Counted from the stretch's first letter, positions 44,769 through 53,831 are shown. The stretch: 64,000 bases of DNA from Bacteroidetes bacterium RIFCSPLOWO2_12_FULL_35_15 (GCA_001769385.1 MEPB01000094.1:47471-111470), one strand, 5' to 3'. The notes: generated by a model not told the origin, from the letters alone. A program made the numbers and translations.

Positions 44769-46310
44769 ATGGTAAAGAAAGTTTTTCTTATTGGCATTTT
44801 ACATATTTCATTATATGGATCTGCACAAAAAAATGATAGTGTTGATATTGCTATTAAAAATGTAGGACAACAAATAAACACTTCTTATGATGAATATGCT
44901 CCGGTAATTATGGCGGATGGAAGCATGATGATCTTTACTTCCAGAAGACCTTTTTCTGAAAAAGAAATAAAAAAAGGAAAAGAGGGTAAGGAAAATGTTT
45001 ATACCTCTGAGTTTAAAAAAAATAAGTGGCAACAATCACAAGCTCTTCCGGAAGCAATCAATCAACCCGAGCGATTCAATTCGGCAATTGCAGTTTCCAA
45101 CGATGGACAACACCTGTTGCTATACAGGGATGACATTAATGGTAATGGTGATGTTTGGGAATCCTTTTTAAAAGGTACCGAATGGAGTGAACCAACCAAA
45201 ATGCCTGAACCAATTAATTCAGCAAAACATGAATCGTCTGCCAGTATTTCACCTGACGGAAACACTATTTATTTTGTAAGTGAACGTGAAGGTGGAACCG
45301 GAGGTCGCGATATCTGGTATTCAACTAAAGATAAGAGTGGAACCTGGGGTACCGCAAACAATATTGGTTCAGATATTAACTCAAAACAGAATGAAGAAGG
45401 TGTGTTTATTCATCCCGATGGAAAAACATTGTACTTTAGTTCAAATGGCCTGGGTGGGATTGGACAATATGATATTTTTAAAAGTGTTTTTGAAAAGGGG
45501 AAATGGAGCAAACCAGTAAATCTGGGAACCCCTATAAATACACCTGATAACGATGTGTTTTTTGTAATGCTCGCAAATGGCAAAACAGCTTATTATTCAT
45601 CCATCGCACAAAAAGAAAATTTTGGAAAAAAAGATATTTATGAAATTACTTTTACTCCTAAAAAAATAAAAAAACAAAAAGGACCTTCCTTAACACTTCT
45701 TAAAGGAGTTGTATCTGATTCAATTTCCGGAAAACCAATTGAAGCAAAAATTGAAATTTCCGACAATACAAAAAATGAACGTGTTTCTGAAATATCTTCC
45801 AATGCTGCATCAGGAAATTATTTAGTATCGTTACCTGCCGGAAAAAATTATAACATTACCGTAAATGCAAAAGGATATTTGTTTTTTTCCACCAATGTTT
45901 CAATACCTGATACAGCTGCATATCAAGAGATAATAAAAAATATTAAACTGAATAAGATCGCTGTTGGAAACAGGGTGGTGCTTAATAATATTTTCTTTGA
46001 TTATGATAAAACATCGCTAAGGACCGAATCATTTATAGAACTTTCTAACCTTTTAAATTTATTGCAAACCAATCCAAAATTAAAAATTGAAGTTTCCGGA
46101 CATACGGATAATAAAGGAAGTGCCAGCTATAATAAAAATTTATCGGAAGGCAGGGCTCAGGCTGTTGTTTCTTATTTGATTAGCAATGGAATAGAAGTAG
46201 ATCGATTACGGTTTGCAGGATATGGTTTTCAATTTCCTATTGCTACCAATGATACTGATGACGGCCGACAATTGAACCGCAGAGTTGAATTTAAAGTTAT
46301 GAGTAATTAA
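44769..46310 (+). CDS. PD40-repeat OmpA-family peptidoglycan-binding protein
   Basis: A 513-residue protein with signal peptide (about 1-19). A PD40/WD40-like propeller (about 35-300) repeats motifs such as SPDGNTIYFVSERE and HPDGKTLYFSSNG. A carboxypeptidase-regulatory-like beta domain (about 312-390) leads to the OmpA C-terminal domain (405-513) with FFDYDKTSLR, VSGHTDNKGS and NRRVEFKV, which binds peptidoglycan. PorE-like proteins of the T9SS have this architecture. The 11-bp gap to the PorP/SprF-like gene implies cotranscription and a shared complex tying the outer-membrane partner to the cell wall. Confidence 0.9.
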   Translation: MVKKVFLIGILHISLYGSAQKNDSVDIAIKNVGQQINTSYDEYAPVIMADGSMMIFTSRRPFSEKEIKKGKEGKENVYTSEFKKNKWQQSQALPEAINQPERFNSAIAVSNDGQHLLLYRDDINGNGDVWESFLKGTEWSEPTKMPEPINSAKHESSASISPDGNTIYFVSEREGGTGGRDIWYSTKDKSGTWGTANNIGSDINSKQNEEGVFIHPDGKTLYFSSNGLGGIGQYDIFKSVFEKGKWSKPVNLGTPINTPDNDVFFVMLANGKTAYYSSIAQKENFGKKDIYEITFTPKKIKKQKGPSLTLLKGVVSDSISGKPIEAKIEISDNTKNERVSEISSNAASGNYLVSLPAGKNYNITVNAKGYLFFSTNVSIPDTAAYQEIIKNIKLNKIAVGNRVVLNNIFFDYDKTSLRTESFIELSNLLNLLQTNPKLKIEVSGHTDNKGSASYNKNLSEGRAQAVVSYLISNGIEVDRLRFAGYGFQFPIATNDTDDGRQLNRRVEFKVMSN

Positions 46311-46449
46311 TAAATTGCTTATACTTTTTATAAATTCTGTCACCTTTTTAAATTTCTTCCTTTTTTAGAAATCCCCATACTAAGAGGTGTTTCCCTTAAT
46401 ACCAATGCTTAATATGAATTAACCCACCCCTCTCCTTTGGAGAGGGATT
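46311..46449. other. Intergenic segment with CCCTCTCC/GGAGAGGG hairpin
   Basis: This lies between the OmpA stop and the repeat element. CCCCTCTCC and GGAGAGGG (about 46427-46446) form a small hairpin that may serve as a terminator or belong to the same repeat family. TACCAATGCTTAATATGAATT upstream resembles another degenerate element end (about 46400-46420). No gene is present. Confidence 0.4.
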
Positions 46450-46553
46450 ATACCAATTGCAATATAAAAAAGTGCCAATCATCCTCTCCTTTTTTCAAGA
46501 AGAGGGTTTGGCTGAGGCTTTAAAAAGGGTCTATTTTATTTTTTAATTGGGAT
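46450..46553. repeat. MITE-like element, copy 2
   Basis: The left end ATACCAATTGCAA (46450-46462) and right end TTTTAATTGGGAT (46541-46553) are imperfect inverses. The core CCAATCATCCTCTCC ... GGTTTGGCTGAGG matches the reverse complement of the copy at 8443-8543. It ends about 125 bp upstream of the kinase start, and the over-long frame beginning at 46547 starts inside it. Confidence 0.75.
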
Positions 46554-46678
46554 TAAGGGGGAGGTCAAAACAAATGGACTCGCATATTAAACAGTGGTAT
46601 AATTTTAATAAAAGAAATTTTTTCTTTTCATTTTCTGTTAATTTTGTTCCGGTAAAAAATCATTTTGAAAAAGATAAA

Positions 46679-48667
46679 ATGAAAAAGACTTTCCTGTTTT
46701 TTCTTCTTCTGTTATTAATTAAACCATTTGCTTTTGCGCAATATTCCAAAGAAATAACCCAACTTTTATCAATCGTAAAAGATGCTTCCTATTCTGATTC
46801 ATTAAAACTTTTTAATGCCGGGGAAGAAACTATTCGTAAAGCAACAAAATCGTCAGCAATGGATGCTGTGGCGGAGGTCTATATTTATTATGGCAACTAT
46901 TTTTTCTATGTACGTAATCTGACAAAATCTGAGCATTATTATAAGTTGGCGTTAACAGAAGCTAAAAAAGCCAAGTCTCAAACTGTTGAAATGCTTGCTA
47001 AAATCAGACTGTCGTTCCTGAAATATGAAAATGGGGATAAAGATCAGGCAGAAATAGAATTATCACGGTTATTAGAAGAATCTAAAAAAAATAAAGATCC
47101 TAAAAACATTGCTGAATTATTAAATCTTCTTGGAATAATTAAGGAAGAAAACAGTGACCCTAAAGCAGCGGTTGCATTGTATCTGGAAGGAATTACAATT
47201 TCAGAAGTCAATAATCTTTCCTATTACCCGGCCGTGTTTAAAAATAATTTGGGATTGATAAAATTATCATCCGGAAAAATAAAGGAAGCGTTGGAAGATT
47301 TTGAAAAAGGGTTGGAAATTTCAGAAAAGGAAAACAACAAACGTCTTTCAAGTCATATTCAAATGAATATTTGCCTGGCAAATGTATCGGATAATAAACC
47401 GGAAAAAGTATTTGCTTTGTTTGCAAAAGTGATCGAGTATTCACGAAAAAATAATCTTCTGTTAGAACTTTCAAGCAATTACATAAATCTGGGAACCGCA
47501 TTTTTAAATACTCATCGGGAAGATCTGGCTTTAAGTTATTTTGATTCGGCAATAGTTGTTCTTGAAAATCAAAATCTATTTATCCCTCTTACACAAGCCT
47601 ATTTTGGAAAAATAGATGTATTGATTAAATCAAAAAAACTGGATCAGGCTGAATCTGTTTTGAAAAAAGCAGAGTTCCTTGCTAAAAAGACATCGAACCT
47701 GGAGAACTTATCTTCTTATTATTTGCTTTCCTACAGAATTAAACAAGAACGAAAAAATTATAAAGGAGCTTTAGATGATTATCTTGAACATAGAAGATTA
47801 CGTGATAGCTTGACCAGCATAATGAATGTTAAAGTGATGGAAGAGCTTCAATTAAAATACAATGTTCAGAAAAAGGAAATTGAACTTGAAAAAGAAAAAT
47901 CGAAATCACTACTTCTTGAAAAGAGAAATCAGGAAGAAAAATACAAAAAAGAATTTTCCATTATTTTCGCAATTATTATTCTTTCTTTGGTTTTAGGATT
48001 TTCATACATACGATACAATCGAAAAATACGAGAAAAACAAGTTCAATTTAGCCATCAATTAATTGAAAATATAGAAGAAGAACGACATCGCATTTCAAGG
48101 GATCTACATGATGATATTGGTCAGTCACTATCAGTTATTAAATCAAAAATTATTAAGGAAAATAAAGAAAAAACAAGTCCTTCAACAGATCTGGAAAACG
48201 AATTGGGACGTGTTATAGAACAGACCAGAGAAATCTCAAGAAATTTATTTCCTACCAATTTGGAAAAGATCGGACTTACAAGGGCTATTGCAAGTTTAAT
48301 GGAAAGTATTCAAAATGCGACCAAACTGGAATGTAGTTATGACATAACCGAAAAAACGAAAGAGCTTTCTATCGATGTTAAAACTCATGTTTTTCGGATT
48401 ATTCAGGAATGTACCAACAATACTATAAAACATTCAGGTGCCACAGGATTAAAAATTTCAATTGAAGAACGAAATGGCGAATTCATTTTAATCTATTTAG
48501 ATAATGGTGCAGGCATAAAGATAAAAAAGGATCATCCGGGGATTGGTTTACTTTCAATGCAAGAGCGTGCAAAAATTATCAATGGTTATCTTGAAATTGA
48601 TGAGAAAACGCAAAAAGGCTTCAAATTAATTCTTAAATTTAAGCCAGTAAAAAACGAAATGCTATGA
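46679..48667 (+). CDS. TPR sensor histidine kinase (NarL/DesK type)
   Basis: A 662-residue kinase from the ATG at 46679, chosen because it starts a clean signal peptide (MKKTFLFFLLLLL, ending FAFAQ) and lies beyond the repeat element. Periplasmic TPRs span about 40-380. After a coiled coil and one membrane helix (about 428-446), the dimerisation/phosphoacceptor box is RHRISRDLHDDIGQSLS with the reactive His, followed by a HATPase domain (HVFRIIQECTNNTIKHSG, LDNGAGIK, GIGLLSMQERAK). TAATTTTG at 46639-46646 is a possible -7 box. It overlaps the response regulator gene by 4 bp (ATGA). Confidence 0.92.
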   Translation: MKKTFLFFLLLLLIKPFAFAQYSKEITQLLSIVKDASYSDSLKLFNAGEETIRKATKSSAMDAVAEVYIYYGNYFFYVRNLTKSEHYYKLALTEAKKAKSQTVEMLAKIRLSFLKYENGDKDQAEIELSRLLEESKKNKDPKNIAELLNLLGIIKEENSDPKAAVALYLEGITISEVNNLSYYPAVFKNNLGLIKLSSGKIKEALEDFEKGLEISEKENNKRLSSHIQMNICLANVSDNKPEKVFALFAKVIEYSRKNNLLLELSSNYINLGTAFLNTHREDLALSYFDSAIVVLENQNLFIPLTQAYFGKIDVLIKSKKLDQAESVLKKAEFLAKKTSNLENLSSYYLLSYRIKQERKNYKGALDDYLEHRRLRDSLTSIMNVKVMEELQLKYNVQKKEIELEKEKSKSLLLEKRNQEEKYKKEFSIIFAIIILSLVLGFSYIRYNRKIREKQVQFSHQLIENIEEERHRISRDLHDDIGQSLSVIKSKIIKENKEKTSPSTDLENELGRVIEQTREISRNLFPTNLEKIGLTRAIASLMESIQNATKLECSYDITEKTKELSIDVKTHVFRIIQECTNNTIKHSGATGLKISIEERNGEFILIYLDNGAGIKIKKDHPGIGLLSMQERAKIINGYLEIDEKTQKGFKLILKFKPVKNEML

Positions 48668-49326
48668 AACTTTTAGTTGCTGATGATCATCCAATATTCC
48701 GTAAAGGACTTATCGATATTCTATTGGCTTCGTTTTCCAATCTCCAGATCACCGAATGTAAAAATGGTAAAGAGGCTATAGAGTATATAAAATCAGAAAA
48801 ACCGGAAATAGCCATTCTTGATATTAATATGCCAGAATTAAATGGGTTGGAAGTTTTAGAAAGTGTTTCAAAGGAAAAGTTAAGTACCCGTATTATTATT
48901 CTTACCATGTATAGAGATCGGGAAATGGTAAAAAAAGCGATGGATGCTGGTGCGTATGCATACATTTTAAAAGATTTTGCCGCAAATGAAATTGTAGATT
49001 GTTTTAATAACGTTTCAGCAAATGAAAAATACATGGGAACGGAACTTCAATCTTATTACACTGATTTTGTTACTGATGACAAAAAAAAATTTGATCTGCA
49101 TGGTTTAATAAAAAAGTTGACGCACGCAGAACTAAAAACATTGAAACTTGTTAGTCAAAACCGCTCTACACGCGACATTGCTGAATTGTTGTTCCTTTCC
49201 GAAAAAACAATTGAAAATTACCGGTCCAAGATTTGCCAAAAATTGCAACTTCCTCCCAGAAATAATAGTCTTGTTCTTTGGATAAGCGAAAACAAAGAGA
49301 TCCTGGCTTCTATAAGCGAATTTTAA
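48664..49326 (+). CDS. NarL/FixJ-family response regulator
   Basis: A 220-residue transcription factor with an N-terminal receiver domain (phosphoacceptor Asp53 in ILDINMPELNG; DD at 7-8; Lys in YILKDF) and a C-terminal LuxR-type helix-turn-helix (LTHAELKTLKLVSQNRSTRDIAELLFLSEKT-type pattern, about 150-205). It overlaps the kinase gene by 4 bp, so it is that kinase's cognate regulator. Its targets are unknown; the co-directional genes on both sides are candidates. Confidence 0.93.
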   Translation: MKLLVADDHPIFRKGLIDILLASFSNLQITECKNGKEAIEYIKSEKPEIAILDINMPELNGLEVLESVSKEKLSTRIIILTMYRDREMVKKAMDAGAYAYILKDFAANEIVDCFNNVSANEKYMGTELQSYYTDFVTDDKKKFDLHGLIKKLTHAELKTLKLVSQNRSTRDIAELLFLSEKTIENYRSKICQKLQLPPRNNSLVLWISENKEILASISEF

Positions 49327-49338
49327 TTGATAAACTTT

Positions 49339-49956
49339 ATGAAACCCTTCTACAAAATAGTTCTTTCAATTTTATTTTTTGTTTCAAACAATGCCCTCCA
49401 GGCACAAAATCAGGATTTTTCTCTTACTTTAAAAGAATCCGTTTTAAATAAAATGTTTACCGCAATAGGGGAGATCCATGGCACATCAACCTATTCCTTT
49501 ATGTTTATTGACGGAACGTATGATTGGGTACTTATTAATCCGCAAATTAAACTTCATCCCAATAAAGCTGATTTTATTGCTGATGCTAAAGTCACCATAG
49601 GTGATTATAATTACCTGATACATGTCAGTGGCAATGTGGAGGTTTGTTATGAACCAACAACTAACCTGATTTATGTTGAAATTGAAGAAGCGAAGTTTCC
49701 TTTAAATATGATGTTTTTAGGAAAACTTCGGCATCTGAAAGATATTGATCTGGCTAAGTATTTTGAAGCTCCTCTTTTATTTGAAGGGCCATTAACTGTT
49801 GGTACAGAAATGGTATTTGATATGCCTGATAAAACACAAAAGAGAATTTATATGCATCCATTAAATTGTGGCGTAAAAATTGCGGAAAAAGAGATCCTTG
49901 TTACAGCCGAAATGGAATTTTTAAACAAGGAAAAGAGCCAATCTGTTGCAAAATAA
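49339..49956 (+). CDS. Secreted protein of unknown function
   Basis: A 205-residue protein from ATG 49339; the frame extends back only to a TTG directly after the regulator stop. It has a signal peptide (about 1-22, ending LQAQ). The mature part is beta-rich with LTLKESVLNKMF at the start, repeated amphipathic strands (IKLHPNKADFIADAKVTIGDYNY) and a conserved-looking LAKYFEAPLLFEGP. Shape and strand pattern recall lipid-binding or BPI/TULIP-like periplasmic proteins, but no motif proves this. It lies 12 bp after the response regulator and is probably cotranscribed with the kinase. Confidence 0.6.
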   Translation: MKPFYKIVLSILFFVSNNALQAQNQDFSLTLKESVLNKMFTAIGEIHGTSTYSFMFIDGTYDWVLINPQIKLHPNKADFIADAKVTIGDYNYLIHVSGNVEVCYEPTTNLIYVEIEEAKFPLNMMFLGKLRHLKDIDLAKYFEAPLLFEGPLTVGTEMVFDMPDKTQKRIYMHPLNCGVKIAEKEILVTAEMEFLNKEKSQSVAK

Positions 49957-49991
49957 TTTTATACTTTTAAATTTATTAATTGATAATTATT

Positions 49992-51431
49992 ATGAATAAA
50001 ATTTTAGCTAAAACATTCACTTTTTTTTCACTACTTACAGCTGCTTCCATTTTTGCAGGAACTCAAGACGGGTACAATATTAAAATCACGGTAAAAGGCG
50101 TTAAAGCAGGCGCCACATGTATTTTGGCAAATTATTATGGAGATAAACAATATATTAAAGATTCTGCCATTGTAAATGATAAAGGAGAATTAATTTTTAA
50201 AGGGAAAGAAAAATTTCCGGAAGGAATTTATTTGTTGGTCCCCCCAAATAAAAAATATTTCGATTTTGTGATGGACGCAGAGCAAAACTTTTCATTAGAG
50301 ACAGATACCACTGATTTTATTAAGAACATGAAGGTGAAAGGTTCCGAAGAAAATAAGTTTTTTTATGACTATCAGTTATTCATGTCGAGCAAACAAAAGC
50401 AAATTGAACCATTACAAGTGCTTTATAAAAAAACGAAAAATAATAAAGATTCTTCAAAATTACTTCAGGATAAAATTGCAGCAATTGATAAAGAAGTAAA
50501 AGATTATAAACTTACGTTCATAAAAAGTAATCCAAAATCATTTGTCAGTAAGTTATTTAAAGCAATGGAAGAGCCTGAAATTCCGGAAGCTCCGATTTTA
50601 GCTAATGGTGCAAAGGATTCTACTTTTGCTTACCGATATTATAAATCGCATTTTTTTGATAATCTTGATTTTAGTGATGAACGTTTGTTGAGAACCCCTA
50701 TTTTCCATAATAAAATAAAACAGTATATGGATAAACTAACCCCTCAAACACCTGATTCAATAAACGTTTCTACGGATTACCTGATAGGAAAAGCTCAGGC
50801 GAATAAAGAGGTGTTCAAGTATGTTGTTTATTGGTTGACATATACGTATGAGAGTTCAAATATTATGGGCATGGATGCCGTTTTTGTTCATTTGGTTGAA
50901 AAATATTATGTTACAAAACAAGCATTTTGGGTTGATTCTACCCAATTATTCAAAATAACAAATCGTGCATACACATTAAAGCCATTGTTATTAGGTAAAA
51001 ATGCTCCATCCATTAACATGATGGATACCATCGGAAAGCCTTTTCCCTTGTATGATGTAAAATCGAAATATACGGTGCTTGTTTTTTGGGATCATGGTTG
51101 TGGTCATTGCAAAAAAGAAGTTCCAAAACTGGCAGAATTATATCACAAGTCGCTTAAAGCAAAAGGAGTGGCAGTATATGCCATCGAAACAGAAGACAAG
51201 CCGGATGATTGGAAAAAATTCATTATTGAAAACAAATTAGATTGGATCAATGTGCATCAGCCTGACCAATATCAAAGAGCTGTAACCAAAAAGATCTACG
51301 ATATCTATAGTACACCTGTTATTTATTTGTTGGATGAGAAAAAAATCATAAAAGCAAAAAGAATAGATGTAGAGCAGCTGGAAAACTTTATTGATATGCT
51401 GGAAAAGGAGAAGCTGAGAAATAAAAAATAA
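49992..51431 (+). CDS. TlpA-like thiol-disulphide oxidoreductase with DUF4369/DUF5106-type N-terminus
   Basis: A 479-residue exported protein from ATG 49992 (the frame opens at a TTG 12 bp earlier). After the signal peptide (about 1-18) comes a beta domain (about 24-115) like DUF4369, a helical middle region (about 120-325) of the DUF5106 kind, and a C-terminal thioredoxin fold with active site CGHC (370-373) in FWDHGCGHCKKEVPKL and a later cis-Pro in YSTPVIYLLD. It is probably a periplasmic thiol reductase. A terminator follows directly. Confidence 0.85.
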   Translation: MNKILAKTFTFFSLLTAASIFAGTQDGYNIKITVKGVKAGATCILANYYGDKQYIKDSAIVNDKGELIFKGKEKFPEGIYLLVPPNKKYFDFVMDAEQNFSLETDTTDFIKNMKVKGSEENKFFYDYQLFMSSKQKQIEPLQVLYKKTKNNKDSSKLLQDKIAAIDKEVKDYKLTFIKSNPKSFVSKLFKAMEEPEIPEAPILANGAKDSTFAYRYYKSHFFDNLDFSDERLLRTPIFHNKIKQYMDKLTPQTPDSINVSTDYLIGKAQANKEVFKYVVYWLTYTYESSNIMGMDAVFVHLVEKYYVTKQAFWVDSTQLFKITNRAYTLKPLLLGKNAPSINMMDTIGKPFPLYDVKSKYTVLVFWDHGCGHCKKEVPKLAELYHKSLKAKGVAVYAIETEDKPDDWKKFIIENKLDWINVHQPDQYQRAVTKKIYDIYSTPVIYLLDEKKIIKAKRIDVEQLENFIDMLEKEKLRNKK

Positions 51432-51442
51432 GCAAAAAAAAA

Positions 51443-51468
51443 CCGCTAAAACTTAGCGGGATTTTTTT
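51443..51468 (+). terminator. Terminator after the TlpA-like gene
   Basis: CCGCTAA (51443-51449) and TTAGCGG (51453-51459) form a perfect 7-bp stem flanked by A and T runs, so it may work in both directions between the convergent genes. Confidence 0.9.
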
Positions 51469-51480
51469 TAATACCAAATT

Positions 51481-51915
51481 TTATTTTATACGGGTTACCA
51501 GAATTGTATTGCCTCTTGAATAGTCAAATTTCCAATCCTTTTCGAAAATACGGGGTAAATATCTTTTGTATAAATTGATGCGTGCAGTTAATTTATCTTC
51601 CGGTTCATCCTCTTTTGCAAGGCCGGTAAATTCATAGGTGATCATTTTGGGATGTTCAGCCATAAACATTTTTACAACATGAACAATAGTGGTCATTACC
51701 CTGTATAATTCACCTCTGTTTGTTACGGTGTATTCTTCCCCTTCATACTCGTCATTTATTACACCAAAAACAATAGTGGCATGTAAAATATTATCTTGTC
51801 TTCGACCAAATCTCACTTCATAAATAACTCCGCTATCAGTCGTAAAAAAATAGATGCCTGCTGTGCTAATTGCAGGAGCAGTTATTTTATATTCTTCAAC
51901 ATAACCTTCAGTCAT
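51481..51915 (-). CDS. Small hypothetical protein
   Basis: A 144-residue soluble protein with no signal peptide. Strands TAGIYFFTT, VIYEVRFGRR and ATIVFGVIND alternate before a helix (VMTTIVHVVKMFMAEHP), a strand (MITYEFTGLA), a helix with TARINLYKRYLPRIF, and a final WKFDYSRGNTILVTRI. The layout (two to three strands, a long helix, an R-x-x-L-Y-K helix) resembles small proteins found in Bacteroidota genomes next to unrelated genes. I do not recognise a named family or function. Confidence 0.6.
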   Translation of the reverse strand: MTEGYVEEYKITAPAISTAGIYFFTTDSGVIYEVRFGRRQDNILHATIVFGVINDEYEGEEYTVTNRGELYRVMTTIVHVVKMFMAEHPKMITYEFTGLAKEDEPEDKLTARINLYKRYLPRIFEKDWKFDYSRGNTILVTRIK

Positions 51916-52238
51916 AAAAGAGTCTAATTACGATTGTTAAAATTATGAAAAAAATCAATAAAACCCCTATTTATTATGAACAAAATAGGTTTCTGAAAAA
52001 TAAACCGGAAGGTCATTCTGTTCTTATGATATCGCGATTCGGATTTGAGTTTAGTTGTAAAATCTCTTTCTAATTAGGATCTGTCCATAAAGTTGCCAAA
52101 AGATTTCGCTGATTCGTATTTTTCCTGCATTTACGTTTTTTCCTTAATTTTATTAAATACCTTTGAATGTAAAAAATTAGCAAGATATGAATGATGATAA
52201 TCAACAGTTTTTACATAGCCAAAATCAATAACCGCAAG
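51916..52238. other. Intergenic region with a -7 box
   Basis: No gene or clear repeat is seen. TACCTTTG at 52158-52165 fits the -7 consensus, 73 bp before the GNAT start, and is the best promoter candidate for the GNAT-TlpA pair. An in-frame ATG at 52191 precedes the chosen start. Confidence 0.4.
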
Positions 52239-52664
52239 ATGAAAATTCAATATAAAATAAATGCCTGCATGAATGGCGAAGCAGGACATGTAAAAGTATT
52301 TGCTACTGATGTTATTGAAGTATTTAAAAGCTCAGGAATAAACAGGCCAATTGCTGATGCAGGTCGCATACAATTGATGCTGGATAATTCAAATTTAATT
52401 ATTACAGCATGGGATGGCGTAGAAATGATTGGCATTGCACGTTCAGTTACAGACTTCAATTACTGTTGTTATCTTTCCGATTTAGCAGTAAAAAAAGAAT
52501 ATCAAAAATCCGGAATTGGAAAAGCACTGATCCAACATACTAAAGATACAATTGGGGATCAAACCATGTTATTGTTACTGTCTGCAGCTCCGGCAATGGA
52601 ATATTATCCCAAAATAGGATTTGAGAAAGTGGAGAATGGATTTATAATTAAACGAAAATCATAA
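52239..52664 (+). CDS. GNAT-family N-acetyltransferase
   Basis: A 141-residue protein from ATG 52239 (MKIQYKIN), chosen over an upstream in-frame ATG because the shorter N-terminus starts the first GNAT strand. The acetyl-CoA site is LAVKKEYQKSGIGKALIQHT (Q/R-x-x-G-x-G/A motif as YQKSGIG), preceded by strand CCYLSDLAV. A late YYPKIGFEKV motif is the usual end of the fold. The acceptor is unknown. The TlpA-like gene starts 3 bp after its stop. Confidence 0.88.
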   Translation: MKIQYKINACMNGEAGHVKVFATDVIEVFKSSGINRPIADAGRIQLMLDNSNLIITAWDGVEMIGIARSVTDFNYCCYLSDLAVKKEYQKSGIGKALIQHTKDTIGDQTMLLLLSAAPAMEYYPKIGFEKVENGFIIKRKS

Positions 52665-52666
52665 CA

Positions 52667-53149
52667 ATGAAAAGAACGGTAATTCTATTCCTTTTTTTGT
52701 TTTTAACTTTTAAAGGATATTCGCAAAATGTGTCAGTGATAAAGATCACTGATCTGGAAAAACGAATCAAAAATAATTCGGACACTACTTATGTAGTAAA
52801 TTTTTGGGCAACCTGGTGTGCTCCATGTGTAAAGGAACTCCCGGATTTTGATAGTATTAACACGACTTTTAAAAATGAAAAAGTAAAAATGTTATTGGTA
52901 AGTATAGATTTTAAAGAAGATTTGAAAACCAAGGTAATACCTTTTATTGCGGCTAAAAAATTGAAGGCAGAAGTACTTTTGTTAGATGAAGTAGATGGAA
53001 ATTATTTTATTCCTAAAGTTTCTGATCAATGGTCAGGTGCCATACCGGCTACATTGGTAGTAAATAATCAAAAACACATCAATCATTTTTTTGAAAAAAA
53101 ACTGACCTATATAATTCTAAAAATAGAAATAGAGGAAAGTTTAAAATAA
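52667..53149 (+). CDS. TlpA-family thioredoxin-like protein
   Basis: A 160-residue exported thioredoxin-fold protein with signal peptide (about 1-19) and active site WCAPC (Cys51, Cys54) in NFWATWCAPCVKELP. The cis-Pro motif is AIPATLVV near residue 126. It should act as a periplasmic thiol reductant, for instance for apocytochromes, which the distant ccm cluster would need since it encodes no CcmG. Cotranscribed with the GNAT gene. Confidence 0.88.
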   Translation: MKRTVILFLFLFLTFKGYSQNVSVIKITDLEKRIKNNSDTTYVVNFWATWCAPCVKELPDFDSINTTFKNEKVKMLLVSIDFKEDLKTKVIPFIAAKKLKAEVLLLDEVDGNYFIPKVSDQWSGAIPATLVVNNQKHINHFFEKKLTYIILKIEIEESLK

Positions 53150-53173
53150 TTTTTCAGATTATTATTCTTCCAA

Positions 53174-53476
53174 CCCTGCTCAGCGTAACGTGAACTTTAT
53201 AACAAAGCGATAAGCAGAGAGTCCCCTGCTCAGCGTAGCGTGAACTGTATAACAAAGCGTTAAGCAGAGAGTCCCGCTCTGCTTTCTTTAACCGCCTTCC
53301 AGCCGAATAATGAGAACGCTGCAAGGTAAAAACATTGAGTTTTAAGCTTTGTAATGTTTAGAAGTATTGATATCATTAGCACATAGGCCCCTGCTCAGCG
53401 TAGCGTGAACTATATAACAAAGCGTTAAGCAGAGAGTCCCGCTCTGCTTTCTTTAACCGGCTTCCAGCCGAATAAT
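53174..53476. repeat. Three copies of a CTGCTCAGCGTAGCGTGAAC repeat
   Basis: Copies start at 53174 (truncated), 53224 and 53388. The full copies of about 88 bp contain the hairpin GCAGAGAGTCCCGCTCTGC and end with CTTCCAGCCGAATAAT. An inverted scrap CGGCTGGAAGCCG occurs at about 53637-53649. The region 53150-53683 holds no supported gene. Confidence 0.85.
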
Positions 53477-53683
53477 TCTTATTAAAATCAAAATGCTTTC
53501 TAATAAAATAAAAAACACTTATAATATTTATTGTACCTTTTTCATTACCTCATTATTTGAACGAAAGAAGCATCTGGTATTTTTCTAAAAATGTTTATTT
53601 AGAAAATATACAATTTCGTTTCTATTTGTCATTCTACGGCTGGAAGCCGTTTAATAAAAGAGGAATCGAGGACGTTCCGCTTA

Positions 53684-53807
53684 ACCGGGGTCAAAAAGGA
53701 AAAGGAAGTTTAACTGTGTTTGCAAGTGATTTAAGCAATGATATTTATACATACACGCTTGTGTTGATGGTAAAATTATTGAAACGAAGAAGATGCTGAA
53801 ACAATAA
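53684..53807 (+). pseudogene. Frameshifted C-terminal relic of a surface protein
   Basis: One frame reads KGKGSLTVFASDLSNDIYTY then TLV, and after loss of one base near 53761 the next frame continues DGKIIETKKMLKQ and a stop at 53805-53807. Together these form the C-terminal tail common in Bacteroidota tail-fibre/endosialidase-chaperone-like and surface proteins (SLTVFASDLSxGxYTYTLVVDGK). No upstream part of the gene remains; the repeat cluster abuts it. The apparent 80-residue open frame is an artefact of the shift. Confidence 0.65.
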
Positions 53808-53831
53808 TAATTTTAAAATTTATTTTAATAA

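Noticed and set aside
46547..46678. Upstream start for the histidine kinase
   Set aside because: It begins in the MITE-like element; ATG 46679 starts a clean signal peptide.
53557..53799. Intact 80-residue gene
   Set aside because: Its second half is in the wrong frame relative to the recognisable tail; it is treated as a pseudogene remnant.
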